From: Candidatus Eisenbacteria bacterium | GTDB taxonomy: Bacteria > Eisenbacteria > RBG-16-71-46 > JAFGJU01 | DNA length: 64,000 nucleotides | Assembly: GCA_026388185.1 (NCBI GenBank) | Contig: JAPLKG010000004.1 | Span: 6,323 to 70,322, forward strand | Reading direction: 5' to 3' | Shown: piece after piece, positions 17,633 to 26,578 of the stretch | How positions within the stretch are numbered: position 1 is the first letter of the stretch | Layout: every line of letters starts with the position of its first letter | Notes under the pieces: model-generated | Told to the model about the DNA's origin: nothing | Database searches by the model: none | Seen by the model: the letters and a program-made list of their open reading frames with translations, nothing else | Translations under genes and position numbers: made by a program

Positions 17633-17779
17633 TCGTTGTTAATGAAATAGATACGTCGGGTCGCCAGCAAAGACACCGGAGACTGCGGCTGGCACGGATA
17701 TTGCGTTCCCAAAACTACGGCGCTAAGACAAAATCTATACAGCGATCATATGGGGACTTCCGTTTTTGGAGGATACGTT

Positions 17780-18742
17780 GTGGCCCAGAGAATACTTGTG
17801 GTCGAGGATGACCCGAACATCCGCCAAGTGCTAAAGCTACAGCTCGAAGGCGCGGGCTACGATGTCGGAGCCGTTGAGGACGGCCTGAAGGCCATCGAAG
17901 AAGTCTCACGCCTCGTTCCCGAATTGATACTGCTGGACGTCATGATGCCCAAGATGGACGGCTACGAGGTGTGCAGGAGGCTCAAGGCCAAGTTCGAGAC
18001 GAGCCGTATTCCGGTCATAATGCTCACGGCCAAGTCTACACCGATCGAGAAGGTAGAAGGCTTTGAGTCCGGAGCCAACGACTACGTGACCAAACCGTAC
18101 GCCGTGAAGGAACTGCTGGCTCGCGTCAAGGCCGTACTACACTGGAGCAAATTACAGCGCGAGGCGAATCCGCTCACCGGTCTTCCGGGAAACTTCTCGA
18201 TTGAGAACGAGGCCAACGCGAGAATCAATTCCGGAGCACCTTTTGCGTTCGCAGTCTGTGACATAGATTCCTTCAAGGCCTTCAACGACTTCTACGGCTA
18301 CCACAGGGGCGACGATGCCCTGAAGATGACGGCCGCCATCTTGCTGAAGGCCGTGGAGGAAAAGGGCACCGGCAAGGATTTTGTCGGTCAAATCGGCGGT
18401 GACGATTTTGTTTACATAACGTCGCCGCACAACGCCGAACTGATAGGTGAGCAAGTAACGGCTGAATTCGACCAGAGGGTTCAGTTCCTGTACAACAGCG
18501 AGGATCGTAGGAAAGGTTACCTCGAAGTCAGAAACCGTCGCGGTGAAATAGAACGCTTTCCGATCATTTCGATAACAATCGCCGTGGTCAAGAGTGATCG
18601 CTACGTCATAGAGCACGTTGCAAAGCTCAGCGACATTGCCTCGGAACTCAAGACCTACGGGAAGTCTCTGCCCGGTAGTGTAGTCGTAAGCGAGAGAAGA
18701 ACCGAACAACAGAAGGCACCTGCCTCGAAGACTGGAACATAG
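17780..18742 (+). CDS. Response regulator with degenerate GGDEF (diguanylate-cyclase-like) domain
   Basis: The receiver domain (residues 1-120) keeps the acidic residues in VVEDDPN, phospho-acceptor Asp53 in LLDVMMPKMDG and Lys105 in VTKPYA. It is followed by a GGDEF-type domain with PLTGLPGN and CDIDSFKAFNDFYGYHRGDDAL. Its active-site signature is GGDDF (206-210), where the usual fourth-position Glu is Asp, and the RxxD inhibitory site is missing. Such GGDDF variants occur in a known subgroup; enzymatic activity is doubtful. GTG at 17780 is chosen because GGAGGA lies 6 bases upstream and gives the family-typical start MAQRILVVED; ATG at 17750 is less likely. First gene of a three-gene operon with a kinase and a receiver. 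Confidence 0.85.
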   Translation: MAQRILVVEDDPNIRQVLKLQLEGAGYDVGAVEDGLKAIEEVSRLVPELILLDVMMPKMDGYEVCRRLKAKFETSRIPVIMLTAKSTPIEKVEGFESGANDYVTKPYAVKELLARVKAVLHWSKLQREANPLTGLPGNFSIENEANARINSGAPFAFAVCDIDSFKAFNDFYGYHRGDDALKMTAAILLKAVEEKGTGKDFVGQIGGDDFVYITSPHNAELIGEQVTAEFDQRVQFLYNSEDRRKGYLEVRNRRGEIERFPIISITIAVVKSDRYVIEHVAKLSDIASELKTYGKSLPGSVVVSERRTEQQKAPASKTGT

Positions 18743-18754
18743 GAAGGTAACGAG

Positions 18755-21490
18755 ATGTTCGCGCACGCGCCCTTCGGTCTTACATCAGGACTGGTCCCTT
18801 CGCTGCTATTGCTGTTCGATATAGTCCCGGGCGGTCGCTCTCCCCTGGCGTCTACTACATTAGCGGGTGTTGCTCTTGTTCCGATAGTCGTCATGCTCGC
18901 CGTCTGGGTCGCGATAGTGCAGGGCAAGAACAGAAGGCTCATCGTCACGAAGTCCGGGCTTGACGAGAGATGTATGAAGCTTCTGCACCTCACTGACGAG
19001 CTCGAGCTTGCGAGAGAAAGAATCGCGGAGCTTTACAAGTACCAACTGAGCGGGAGCAGGAAACGGGCCGAGAAGCTGACGGGCATCATAGAGGTGGCCT
19101 CGACAATAAATTCCAACCTGGATCTCGAGACCGTGCTTCAGGCAATCGTGTCCGCCGTGCGCGAGACACTTGGCTTCAAGATAGTGCTCCTTCGAACACT
19201 GAACCCGCAGGAGAATTGCCTTGAGGCAAAGGCGTTCGCGGGACTTGGGTTGGACGCGATGAGAAAGCTCGAGAGCCATCCCGTCAAGACTGAGGAGTTC
19301 GAAAGTTGGCTAAGGCCCGAGTTCAGAATAAGTCACTCCTACTTCATCAGCCACAAGTGCAATTTCTGGGACGGCAAGAACGACACGGGCGGGTACGTAC
19401 CGGACCTGGGCCCGAGAGAAGAAGGTGAATGGCACGAAGAGGACGTTCTCTTCGTCCCCCTCGTCACGAGAGACGATCACCTCATCGCCTATCTTTCCGT
19501 TGACGACCCGGCCGACCGAAGGATTCCGTCCATAGAGACGATCGAAATGCTGGAGATCTTCGGTTCTCAGGCGGTCACAGCGATTGAAAACGCCAGACTC
19601 TACAGAGAGCTCGAGGAACACGCGAAGCGCGTGGAAGAGGCGGCTCAGAGGATGAAAGAGCTCAACGAGCTCAAATCCAATTTCGTTTCAACGGTCTCGC
19701 ATGAGCTGAGGACGCCGCTCACGTCGATAAAGGCATACGTTGAGACTCTCATCGAGAACGTTGGTGCCAAGAACGCAACGATGCAGCGCGAATTCTTGGG
19801 GATAATCAACGAAGAGACTGAGAGGCTGGCGAGGCTGATCGACGCGATTCTGGATCTTTCGCAACTGGAATCCGGCACGTTCCGGATTCGCAAAGAAGTG
19901 TTTGACGTCAACAAAGTCGTAAAGGAAGTGGCAGACATACTTCATTCGATCGTTCAGAAGAGAAACATCACACTGAACGTCGAGTTGCCCGAGAAGGCGG
20001 TTCTGCTGGAAGCCGACAGAGACCTGGTGAAACAGGTGATCATCAACCTCTCTGGAAACGCGACCAAGTTCACGCCCGAAGGTGGCAACGTGTATCTGGC
20101 AGTGCATTCGGAAGGTCCGATGGTGCGCGTCGTCGTGCAGGACACCGGCGTGGGCATACCGGTGGAGCATCTGGGCAAGATATTCGACCGTTTCTATCAA
20201 GTCGACAGCTCCATGGCGAGGGAATACGGCGGGGCGGGGTTGGGCCTCACGATCTGCAAGAGCATCATGGAATGGCACGGAGGCTCGATAGAGGTTGAAA
20301 GTCAAGAGGGACAAGGCTCGAAATTCATCGCCGTCTTCCCGCAAAAGGCTTCCGAATCAAAAGCGGTAGCCAACGTTACCGACGATGAAGACCGTACCTC
20401 GGAAAGCATAGTGAAACTCACGGTCGAGATGATTGCGGAGGTCATGAACGCCAAGACGGCATCTCTGATGCTGGTCGACGAGGACCTGCAGGAGCTCACG
20501 ATAAAGGCCGCCCTCGGTCTGGACGACCACGTAGTCAAGAACGCGAGGATAAAGATCGGGGAAAGCATATCGGGTTGGGTTGCCAAGAACGGGAAACCGC
20601 TCCTTATCACAAATATCGAGGAAGACCGGAGGTTCGGCAAGGCCAATCATCCGCAGTACGAGACGAAGTCGCTTCTGAGTGTACCGGTTAGCCACGACGG
20701 CAAAGTGATCGGAGTACTCAACATAAACAACAAGGTATCGTGCGCGCCATTCACAACCGACGACTCGGTTTTGCTCTCTTGTTTGGCCGAGAGGGTCGGA
20801 CTCGTTTGCAGTAACATCGAGTCGTACAAGGCGATCAAGCAGCTCGCAGAGAACACGGGCCACGCCCTCAAGGCTCTCATAGTCAACATGCGCAGGAACC
20901 GCCTGAAGCTGTGCTCCGGCGCTTTCGTGAACTACGCGGTGGAAGTAGCGAGGCGCATGGGGATGCGCGGGCAAGAGCTGGGTGTGATGGCTTACGTTGC
21001 GAGCATACACGACGTGGGAATGGTCAAGATTGGGCGGCGACTCGTCGAAAGCTCGTCTCGGTTCGGTGAGAAGGAGCTGGAATTGCTTCGGAAACATCCG
21101 GAAGAAGGCATTGAAATCATGAAGCCCATAGAATTCATGGGACAGGTGAGCGAGCTCATCCTTTGCCACCATGAGAGGGTGGACGGTACCGGCTATCCAA
21201 GAGGGCTGCGCGCCTATCAGATTCCACTCGGCTCGAGAATCATGGCCGTCGTGGATGCTTTTGAATCCATGCGCATAGGTAGACCATATCGCGAGCCGCT
21301 TGATGAGCTGACCGCCATCGAAGAACTCCGCAAGTGCGCGGGCACCCAGTTTGATGAGGAAGTGGTGGAGACTCTGGCACAGGCTGTGGAAGAAGAGAAG
21401 ATTGCGGGTGCCGTGGGCATCAAAGTTGCAAGGCATCAAGAGGGTTCGCATGACCGCAAGACGGTTGAAAGCTTGACGGAAGGAGGTTGA
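18755..21490 (+). CDS. Hybrid membrane sensor: GAF-histidine kinase-GAF-HD-GYP
   Basis: A 911-residue protein. Order: hydrophobic N-terminus with a clear membrane helix at about 33-55, a coiled coil, GAF domain (~108-290), HisKA with phospho-accepting His316 in SHELRTPLTSIK, HATPase with NLSGNATKF, DTGVGIP (~463) and GGAGLGLTICKS (~492), a second GAF (~545-695), and an HD-GYP domain (~715-890). The kinase part looks intact. The HD-GYP part keeps HD (752-753), KHPEEG, CHHERVDGTGYPRGL and VVDAF, but the first metal-binding His of the usual GHSxRV segment is replaced (CSGAFV) and the Lys of HDIGK is Met. Joining a histidine kinase and an HD-GYP domain in one chain is uncommon. It is flanked by two receiver-domain proteins, its likely partners. 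Confidence 0.9.
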   Translation: MFAHAPFGLTSGLVPSLLLLFDIVPGGRSPLASTTLAGVALVPIVVMLAVWVAIVQGKNRRLIVTKSGLDERCMKLLHLTDELELARERIAELYKYQLSGSRKRAEKLTGIIEVASTINSNLDLETVLQAIVSAVRETLGFKIVLLRTLNPQENCLEAKAFAGLGLDAMRKLESHPVKTEEFESWLRPEFRISHSYFISHKCNFWDGKNDTGGYVPDLGPREEGEWHEEDVLFVPLVTRDDHLIAYLSVDDPADRRIPSIETIEMLEIFGSQAVTAIENARLYRELEEHAKRVEEAAQRMKELNELKSNFVSTVSHELRTPLTSIKAYVETLIENVGAKNATMQREFLGIINEETERLARLIDAILDLSQLESGTFRIRKEVFDVNKVVKEVADILHSIVQKRNITLNVELPEKAVLLEADRDLVKQVIINLSGNATKFTPEGGNVYLAVHSEGPMVRVVVQDTGVGIPVEHLGKIFDRFYQVDSSMAREYGGAGLGLTICKSIMEWHGGSIEVESQEGQGSKFIAVFPQKASESKAVANVTDDEDRTSESIVKLTVEMIAEVMNAKTASLMLVDEDLQELTIKAALGLDDHVVKNARIKIGESISGWVAKNGKPLLITNIEEDRRFGKANHPQYETKSLLSVPVSHDGKVIGVLNINNKVSCAPFTTDDSVLLSCLAERVGLVCSNIESYKAIKQLAENTGHALKALIVNMRRNRLKLCSGAFVNYAVEVARRMGMRGQELGVMAYVASIHDVGMVKIGRRLVESSSRFGEKELELLRKHPEEGIEIMKPIEFMGQVSELILCHHERVDGTGYPRGLRAYQIPLGSRIMAVVDAFESMRIGRPYREPLDELTAIEELRKCAGTQFDEEVVETLAQAVEEEKIAGAVGIKVARHQEGSHDRKTVESLTEGG

Positions 21491-21494
21491 GAAT

Positions 21495-21890
21495 ATGTCA
21501 AAGGGGAAGATTCTAGTAGTGGATGATGAAGTCTATATCGTCCACATACTGGACTTCAGCCTAGGCATGGAAGGTTATGAGGTTGTAACTGCGCTGGACG
21601 GCGAGCAAGCGCTCGGCAAGGTCAAGGCAGAAAGACCCGACCTCATAGTTCTAGACATCATGATGCCTAAGCTAGACGGATACGAAACGTGCAAGATACT
21701 CAAGGCTGACCCCGAGACAAAGCACATTCCGGTGATTCTTCTATCTGCGAAGGGAAGAAATGTTGACCAACAGATGGGCTTCCAGGTCGGGGCTGACGAC
21801 TACATCACCAAGCCATTCAGCCCGAGGAAGCTTGTCGAGAGAATAAGTCTGATCCTCGGTCAACCCACCGCGCAACAGGCTGCGAGTTAG
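21495..21890 (+). CDS. Single-domain response regulator
   Basis: A 131-residue receiver domain with the acidic cluster VVDDE, phospho-acceptor Asp in VLDIMMPKLDGYETC, Thr/Ser at LLSAKG and Lys in ITKPFSPRKL. There is no output domain, as in CheY or Spo0F-type relays. ATG at 21495 has GGAGG 8 bases upstream and starts 4 bases after the stop of the kinase gene, so the two are certainly co-transcribed. The receiver is very similar in style to the one at 17780. Confidence 0.92.
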   Translation: MSKGKILVVDDEVYIVHILDFSLGMEGYEVVTALDGEQALGKVKAERPDLIVLDIMMPKLDGYETCKILKADPETKHIPVILLSAKGRNVDQQMGFQVGADDYITKPFSPRKLVERISLILGQPTAQQAAS

Positions 21891-22053
21891 CCGGACAGGG
21901 GGCATTATGCAGGGACTGCGAACGAGAACCGCGGCTGTTTGGCCTGAAAGAGTCGGCCCGGCCATCAAGCACTTCATTGCGGATCTCGCTACTGCAAGAA
22001 TCCCAAACTTGGTCCTCTGTCCGGTTTCCGTCTGTCATTTCCTTCCGCCCGAG

Positions 22054-22123
22054 GGTCGCATAGATACTCGCGACCATCCAGAACCCAGTACTCTACGCTG
22101 AGAATCGCAGGGACACCTGCGAT
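22054..22123. repeat. Two intergenic stem-loops between the signalling operon and priA-like gene
   Basis: The first has arms GGTCGC (22054-22059) and GCGACC (22070-22075). The second has a perfect 8-bp stem, ATCGCAGG (22104-22111) and CCTGCGAT (22116-22123), with a 4-base loop. Sequence around both is similar (GCGACCATCC...ACCCAG versus GCGATCATCC...ACCCAG), so they may have arisen by local duplication. No T-run follows, so they are not typical intrinsic terminators. Confidence 0.5.
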
Positions 22124-22192
22124 CATCCCTCACCCAGTCTTTCGAAGCCGCTCTCCTCTCTATCCTCCCTGTACACAACTTCCTTGTGTTTG

Positions 22193-24316
22193 GTGAGACT
22201 CAACGATAAACTCGACTCCGTGGCAGAAAACGAGTACGTACAAGTAGCCTTTCCAATACCAATTCTCGACACCTTCACTTACATCGTGCCTGAGCACCTT
22301 AGGGGCAAGGTTGTGCCGGGTTCTCACATCACAGCCTTTCTCGGCAGGCGCAGGCTCTCCGGATTTGTCGTCGGCACCGAACCGCGCAGTGAGCTCAAAA
22401 GCGTGAGACCGATCGAATCGCTCGTAAGGCCGGAGCCCGCCATCGACGCTACCACGCTCGAGCTTGCAGGAAAGGTTGCGGACTACTATCTGTGCCCGTT
22501 GGGAGAGATTCTGGCCGCCGCGTATCCCGCCCACGCCGACAAGGGTTTGCGTACTCAGGCCAAAGGGGAAGGAGCGCCTGGCGACGAGACTGTCGCCGGG
22601 GCGATCAGCGGGATCGAGGTGGGGCGCAGGATGGGGACAGTCAGCGGGACGACAGTCGGGCGTAGGGTCGCGGTTTCCTCCAAAGACTTCCCGCGCGACC
22701 ACGATATGGAATCGGATTTGGCGACATATTTTAAGCCACTCCTCGACGCCTCCGGACGAGGAGCACATCGCGTCTTTCTCCTCACTTTGCCAGACCGAGT
22801 TCGAGAGAGAATGTATCCCTTCTTAGTCAGTCAGGTCAGACAGGCCGGTGGAAGTGTGATCTTTCTGGTACCGGAGATCTCTGCCTCCGGTGACCTGGTG
22901 GAGCTCTTGAAAGAGCGCTTCGGGGACGAAGTGGCGCTCTTCCACAGTAGGCTCAAAATCTCGGAGAGAAAGGCAATCTGGGAGAATACTCGCTCCGGCA
23001 TGCTGAGAGTTCTAATCGGAACACGCTCGGCAGTCTTTCTTCCCGCTCAAGACCTCAGGCTTATTGTTGTTGAAGACGAGCATGCTGAGCCGTTCAAGCA
23101 GGAAGAAACGCCGCGCTACAACGCGAGAGACGTGGCCATTATGAGAAGCCGCCTCGCCGGAATACCTCTGTTGCTGGCTTCCGCCACGCCTTCCGTTGAG
23201 AGTTTCTGGGCCGTCAGGCAAGGCGAGTTTGAGCTTCTCGGCGGTGCACCTCTCAAGGCGACCCAGCCAGGAATCAACGTCGTTGACATGAGGAACAGGG
23301 AGAACGTGATTCCCCAATCGGAGGAGCTTTCCGTGCCTCTCATTTCGGCAATGGAGAAAGCGCTCGAAGCCCGCAAGCGAGTCCTGCTTTTCTTGAATCG
23401 GCGGGGGTTCCACAGGTGGGTGCAGTGCCAGGAATGCGGATTCCTGGAAGTCTGTCCGCGTTGCGAGCTTCCTCTCATCTTTCACTCTGACACCAAGAAG
23501 ATGGCTTGCCACCACTGCTCCCACGAGATGGAAGCACCGTCCTCTTGCGGAAAATGCGGCGGCACCCGCTTTCGATACGTCGGGGCAGGCGTGGAAAAAG
23601 TGCAGACCAGACTCAAGAGATTCTTCCCCGACGCCAAAGTGGCGAGGATCGATCTTGACTCTGCAAGAACCAGAGCCGAAGCAGTTCGGATCGCCGGGAA
23701 TTTCTCGGGAGGCGAGCTCGACATTCTCATCGGAACGACGATGGTGACCAAGGGGCTGGATCTGGGCGAGATCTCTCTTGCGGGGGTGATTCACGCGGAG
23801 GCGCAGCTCAACTTGCCCGATTTCAGGTCGGGAGAAAGGGCCTTTCAGCTTCTCTCGGACGTTGTGTCTTTGGTAGGAGACACATCCGGCGAGGTCATCA
23901 TCCAGACTTTCAACCCCGACCATCACAGTGTGCGGGCGATATCGCAGCACGAGCCCGGCCTTTTCTACGAACAAGAGTTGAAAGAGCGAGAAGAGCTTGG
24001 CTACCCCCCCTTCTCCACGTTGATTGATTTCCACGTGAGTGGTCCCAAGGAGCCGCAAGTCGTGAAAGTAGTGAAGCAGATGAGCACTCGCGTCGCGTCT
24101 GTCTGCGACAAGGCCGGGGAGGCGATTCACGTCTTGGGGCCGTCTCCTGCAGTTCCCGCCAGGCTCAAGGGACGCTTCCGCTGGCACATGAGTATGAGGG
24201 GCCAAGCGCGGGATGACGTCGTCGATGCGGCGAAGGAAATCCTGTCGGAGTTCGGTGGAAAGCATGAGGTAGCAGGAGTTACCATAAGTGTAGACGTGGA
24301 CCCGGTGGGGAGTTAG
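22193..24316 (+). CDS. priA: PriA-like primosomal protein N' lacking helicase ATPase motifs
   Basis: About 707 residues with the PriA layout: N-terminal 3'-DNA-binding domain (VAFPIPILDTFTYIVP), a low-complexity linker, two helicase lobes, an eight-cysteine zinc region (CQECG...CPRC...CHHCS...CGKCGG) and the C-terminal domain ending VDVDPVGS. Key ATPase motifs are altered: motif I (normally GVTGSGKTEVY) reads LTLPDRVRERMY at ~198-208, motif II DEEH is EDEH at 294-297, and motif VI (QVAGRAGR) reads DVVSLVGD at 556-563. The protein should therefore not hydrolyse ATP but may still bind forks and load partners. Actinobacteria are known to have comparable helicase-dead PriA proteins. The frame is continuous, so this is not a frameshift. 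Start is uncertain among TTG 22184, GTG 22193 and GTG 22220; none has a good ribosome-binding site. Confidence 0.88.
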   Translation: MRLNDKLDSVAENEYVQVAFPIPILDTFTYIVPEHLRGKVVPGSHITAFLGRRRLSGFVVGTEPRSELKSVRPIESLVRPEPAIDATTLELAGKVADYYLCPLGEILAAAYPAHADKGLRTQAKGEGAPGDETVAGAISGIEVGRRMGTVSGTTVGRRVAVSSKDFPRDHDMESDLATYFKPLLDASGRGAHRVFLLTLPDRVRERMYPFLVSQVRQAGGSVIFLVPEISASGDLVELLKERFGDEVALFHSRLKISERKAIWENTRSGMLRVLIGTRSAVFLPAQDLRLIVVEDEHAEPFKQEETPRYNARDVAIMRSRLAGIPLLLASATPSVESFWAVRQGEFELLGGAPLKATQPGINVVDMRNRENVIPQSEELSVPLISAMEKALEARKRVLLFLNRRGFHRWVQCQECGFLEVCPRCELPLIFHSDTKKMACHHCSHEMEAPSSCGKCGGTRFRYVGAGVEKVQTRLKRFFPDAKVARIDLDSARTRAEAVRIAGNFSGGELDILIGTTMVTKGLDLGEISLAGVIHAEAQLNLPDFRSGERAFQLLSDVVSLVGDTSGEVIIQTFNPDHHSVRAISQHEPGLFYEQELKEREELGYPPFSTLIDFHVSGPKEPQVVKVVKQMSTRVASVCDKAGEAIHVLGPSPAVPARLKGRFRWHMSMRGQARDDVVDAAKEILSEFGGKHEVAGVTISVDVDPVGS

Positions 24317-24321
24317 TCCGC

Positions 24322-24350
24322 TTGACAGTCTGCCCGGCCGGGTGTAGGCT
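24322..24350 (+). promoter_or_regulatory. Weak promoter candidate ahead of the HD-domain gene
   Basis: A perfect TTGACA (24322-24327) is followed after 17 bases by TAGGCT (24345-24350), which matches the -10 consensus poorly. It lies directly behind the priA-like stop and 46 bases before the next start, so it could drive the HD-domain gene independently. Confidence 0.3.
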
Positions 24351-24396
24351 ATAGCGATTTCTTTTCGTGCATCACCCTTGCGGCTGGCGCCGCCGG

Positions 24397-25101
24397 ATGA
24401 GCTTTAGAGAGTGGCTTCCCTGGGTCAGGTGGTCAAGAAAATTGGTTACGCTTGAACAAGTCAGGCTATATCCCACAGTGAGGGCCTTGATCGAGAAGGC
24501 CGACAAGCAACTGGGTGTAATAGGTTACACCGAGCACGGCGAACGGCATGCAGGCCTCGTTGCCAATATCTCGTCCAACATTCTCAAGCGACTGGGACGG
24601 CCTGAGCGCGTGGCAGAACTCGCTTCCGTCGCCGGTTATCTGCACGACATCGGCAACGTCATCAATCGGCAATATCACGCCCAATCAGGTGCAGTCATAG
24701 CGTTTACTGTCCTGAGAGAACTCGACATGCCCATCGACGAAGTGGCGGAGATCATCGCGGCGATAGGCAACCACCACGAGGAGCAGGGCGAATCGGTCAG
24801 CGACATAAGTGCCGCGATCATCCTCGCAGACAAGAGCGACGTCCACCGGACGCGGGTGCGAGCCCCCGGAACGATCCTACTTGATATCCACGACAGGGTG
24901 AATTACGCCGCGAAGAACTCTTTTTTGAGGGTTCATGAAAACAAGAAGCTGATTTCTCTCGAGGTCACGATTGACACCTCGATTTCCCAGGTGATGGAGT
25001 ATTTCGAAATTTTCCTTTCCCGTATGTTGGTGTCTCGAAAAGCCGCCAATTTTCTCTCTTGCTCTTTCGAGCTCATCATTAACGACAACAAGATGTTGTA
25101 G
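24397..25101 (+). CDS. HD-domain metal-dependent phosphohydrolase
   Basis: A 234-residue protein with an HD fold: HGERHAGLVANI supplies the first His, YLHDIGN the HD pair (83-84), and NHHEEQG and ILADKSDVHR the remaining ligands. The C-terminal ~70 residues form a separate alpha/beta part. Proteins of this family occur in many bacteria and archaea; the substrate is unknown, with nucleotides or cyclic nucleotides as candidates. ATG at 24397 is preferred because the product then begins at the conserved SFREWLPWVRW segment; GTG at 24367 would add ten residues. Confidence 0.8.
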   Translation: MSFREWLPWVRWSRKLVTLEQVRLYPTVRALIEKADKQLGVIGYTEHGERHAGLVANISSNILKRLGRPERVAELASVAGYLHDIGNVINRQYHAQSGAVIAFTVLRELDMPIDEVAEIIAAIGNHHEEQGESVSDISAAIILADKSDVHRTRVRAPGTILLDIHDRVNYAAKNSFLRVHENKKLISLEVTIDTSISQVMEYFEIFLSRMLVSRKAANFLSCSFELIINDNKML

Positions 25102-25152
25102 GCGCCGGTCTCGGCCTTCTTGATTCCTTGTTGGAGCGGCATCAGCGTTGAA

Positions 25153-25179
25153 GAGGCTTCGAGGCGTTTGCGAAGCCTC
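25153..25179 (+). terminator. Strong stem-loop after the HD-domain gene
   Basis: Arms GAGGCTTCG (25153-25161) and CGAAGCCTC (25171-25179) pair perfectly over 9 bp around a 9-base loop, 52 bases after the HD-domain stop and 36 bases before the lipoprotein start. There is no T-run, so it is either a Rho-assisted terminator, an mRNA-stabilising hairpin or an operator. Confidence 0.4.
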
Positions 25180-25215
25180 CTGACATAGACCTTAACCCTA
25201 TCTTGGAGGAGAAGG

Positions 25216-26577
25216 ATGAAAGCGATTCTCAAATCCATCGTGGCGGTAATTGCCTTTTCTCTTGCGGCGACCGGGACTCTGATCCTGAGCGGGTGTGGGC
25301 AGAATCCTCATCTCTCGGGAGGCAGGCTTTACCTGAGTCAAAAGATTTACCCGAAGGCCGTAAGAGAGCTGGAACTGGCGGTGCAGGAAGAACCGAAGAA
25401 CGGACTTGCTCATCTCGAGTTGGCAAGGGCCTACGCCGAGCTCGACTCGACAAAGAAGGCCGGACTGCACTTCGACGAAGCCGCTCAAGTTGAGCCCAAG
25501 CGCAAGAAGGACTCAGACATCAACAGGAAGCACTACGCGATTCTGCATTTCAATGAAGGCTTGAGGCTGTCCCAACAGGAACAGAAGTTCGACGAGGCCG
25601 CGGTGGAGTTCGAAAAGGCGATAGATCTTGACGCAAGCGATGCGGGCACTTACATGAATCTGGGTTTCGCTTACGGTCAAATTGGCAGGCGCGAGGACGC
25701 TCATGCTGCGTACGAGAAGGCCATCGTGCTGTACGAGAAGGTGATACAACTGAACGCCGCCGATCCGATCGCTTACAAGAATCTGGGTCTGGCATATGCA
25801 CAACTCGGCCGGCACGATGAAGCCAGTGCCATGTTCGAGAAGGCCGCCGCCCTTGCACCGACAGACGAAAAAGTGAAGAAGAACCTCGCGACAGTCTACA
25901 TAGAGCGCGGCAACGACAACTTCAAGAAGGAGAACTACGCGGAGGCTATCAAGTCCTACGAGAAGGCCCTGGGACTCGGAAGTGACAGCGTCAACGTCAT
26001 GTTCCAGCTCGGGAACTGCTATTTCCAGCAAGCTGCTGCAGAGACGAGCGCGGCTACCGCAAATGCCCTGTTTGAGAAATCCGGGAGCTTCTACGAGAAC
26101 GTGCTGAGAAAGTCACCCGATGACATCGACGCCATGACCAATCTGGGCATGGTCGAATTCAGACTTGACAGAATGGCTGAGGCGATTCAGTTGTTGCGCA
26201 ACGTTGAAGAGCGAGACCCAAAGGCTCACGAAGTCCACAAGATACTGGGGGGCGCCTACGCCAGGACCGGAGAGAAGGAAATGGCGGTGACCGAGATTGT
26301 CTTCTCGAAAGCCCTTGATCCCAACAGGGGAAAGCGCACGAGCGATTTGGACAGCTGGCTTTCTCCGGATGGTTTGAAGGCGAGGTATGGCGACACCTCA
26401 GAGGTCGCGAAAGTCATTCAGGAGAGAGGTGTTCCCCAAGAGGTTTATGTTTACGAGGAGTCGGGCAGCCTGGTGGAAACCTGGTTCTATTGGTCACAGG
26501 GGAAGGCCATGTATTTTGTGAACGGCAGGATTCCTCCCAAGAGCGAGTTCACTTTCTTTCCCATTGTAGAGAAGTGA
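25216..26577 (+). CDS. TPR-repeat lipoprotein
   Basis: A 453-residue exported protein with a type II signal peptide (lipobox LSGC, lipidated Cys27) and multiple tetratricopeptide repeats recognisable by the W/Y-L-G-Y...A..A/YEKAI spacing, for example YMNLGFAYGQIGRREDAHAAYEK... and AYKNLGLAYAQLGRHDEAS. Repeats extend to about residue 380. The last ~70 residues are different: a small beta-rich end (EVYVYEESGSLVETWFYWSQG) as in outer-membrane assembly-type lipoproteins. GGAGGAG lies just upstream of the ATG. The KARI-like gene starts one base after its stop, so both share one transcript. Likely a scaffold at the envelope; partner unknown. Confidence 0.88.
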   Translation: MKAILKSIVAVIAFSLAATGTLILSGCGQNPHLSGGRLYLSQKIYPKAVRELELAVQEEPKNGLAHLELARAYAELDSTKKAGLHFDEAAQVEPKRKKDSDINRKHYAILHFNEGLRLSQQEQKFDEAAVEFEKAIDLDASDAGTYMNLGFAYGQIGRREDAHAAYEKAIVLYEKVIQLNAADPIAYKNLGLAYAQLGRHDEASAMFEKAAALAPTDEKVKKNLATVYIERGNDNFKKENYAEAIKSYEKALGLGSDSVNVMFQLGNCYFQQAAAETSAATANALFEKSGSFYENVLRKSPDDIDAMTNLGMVEFRLDRMAEAIQLLRNVEERDPKAHEVHKILGGAYARTGEKEMAVTEIVFSKALDPNRGKRTSDLDSWLSPDGLKARYGDTSEVAKVIQERGVPQEVYVYEESGSLVETWFYWSQGKAMYFVNGRIPPKSEFTFFPIVEK

Positions 26578-26578
26578 C

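Noticed and set aside
21907-22101. 64-residue frame after the receiver gene
   Set aside because: A GACAGGGGG lies upstream, but the product has no recognisable feature and spans the first stem-loop; support too weak.
22763-22812. Frameshift or sequencing error as the cause of the missing PriA motif I
   Set aside because: The frame stays open and similar to PriA on both sides, and motifs II and VI, far apart, are changed as well, which points to real divergence.
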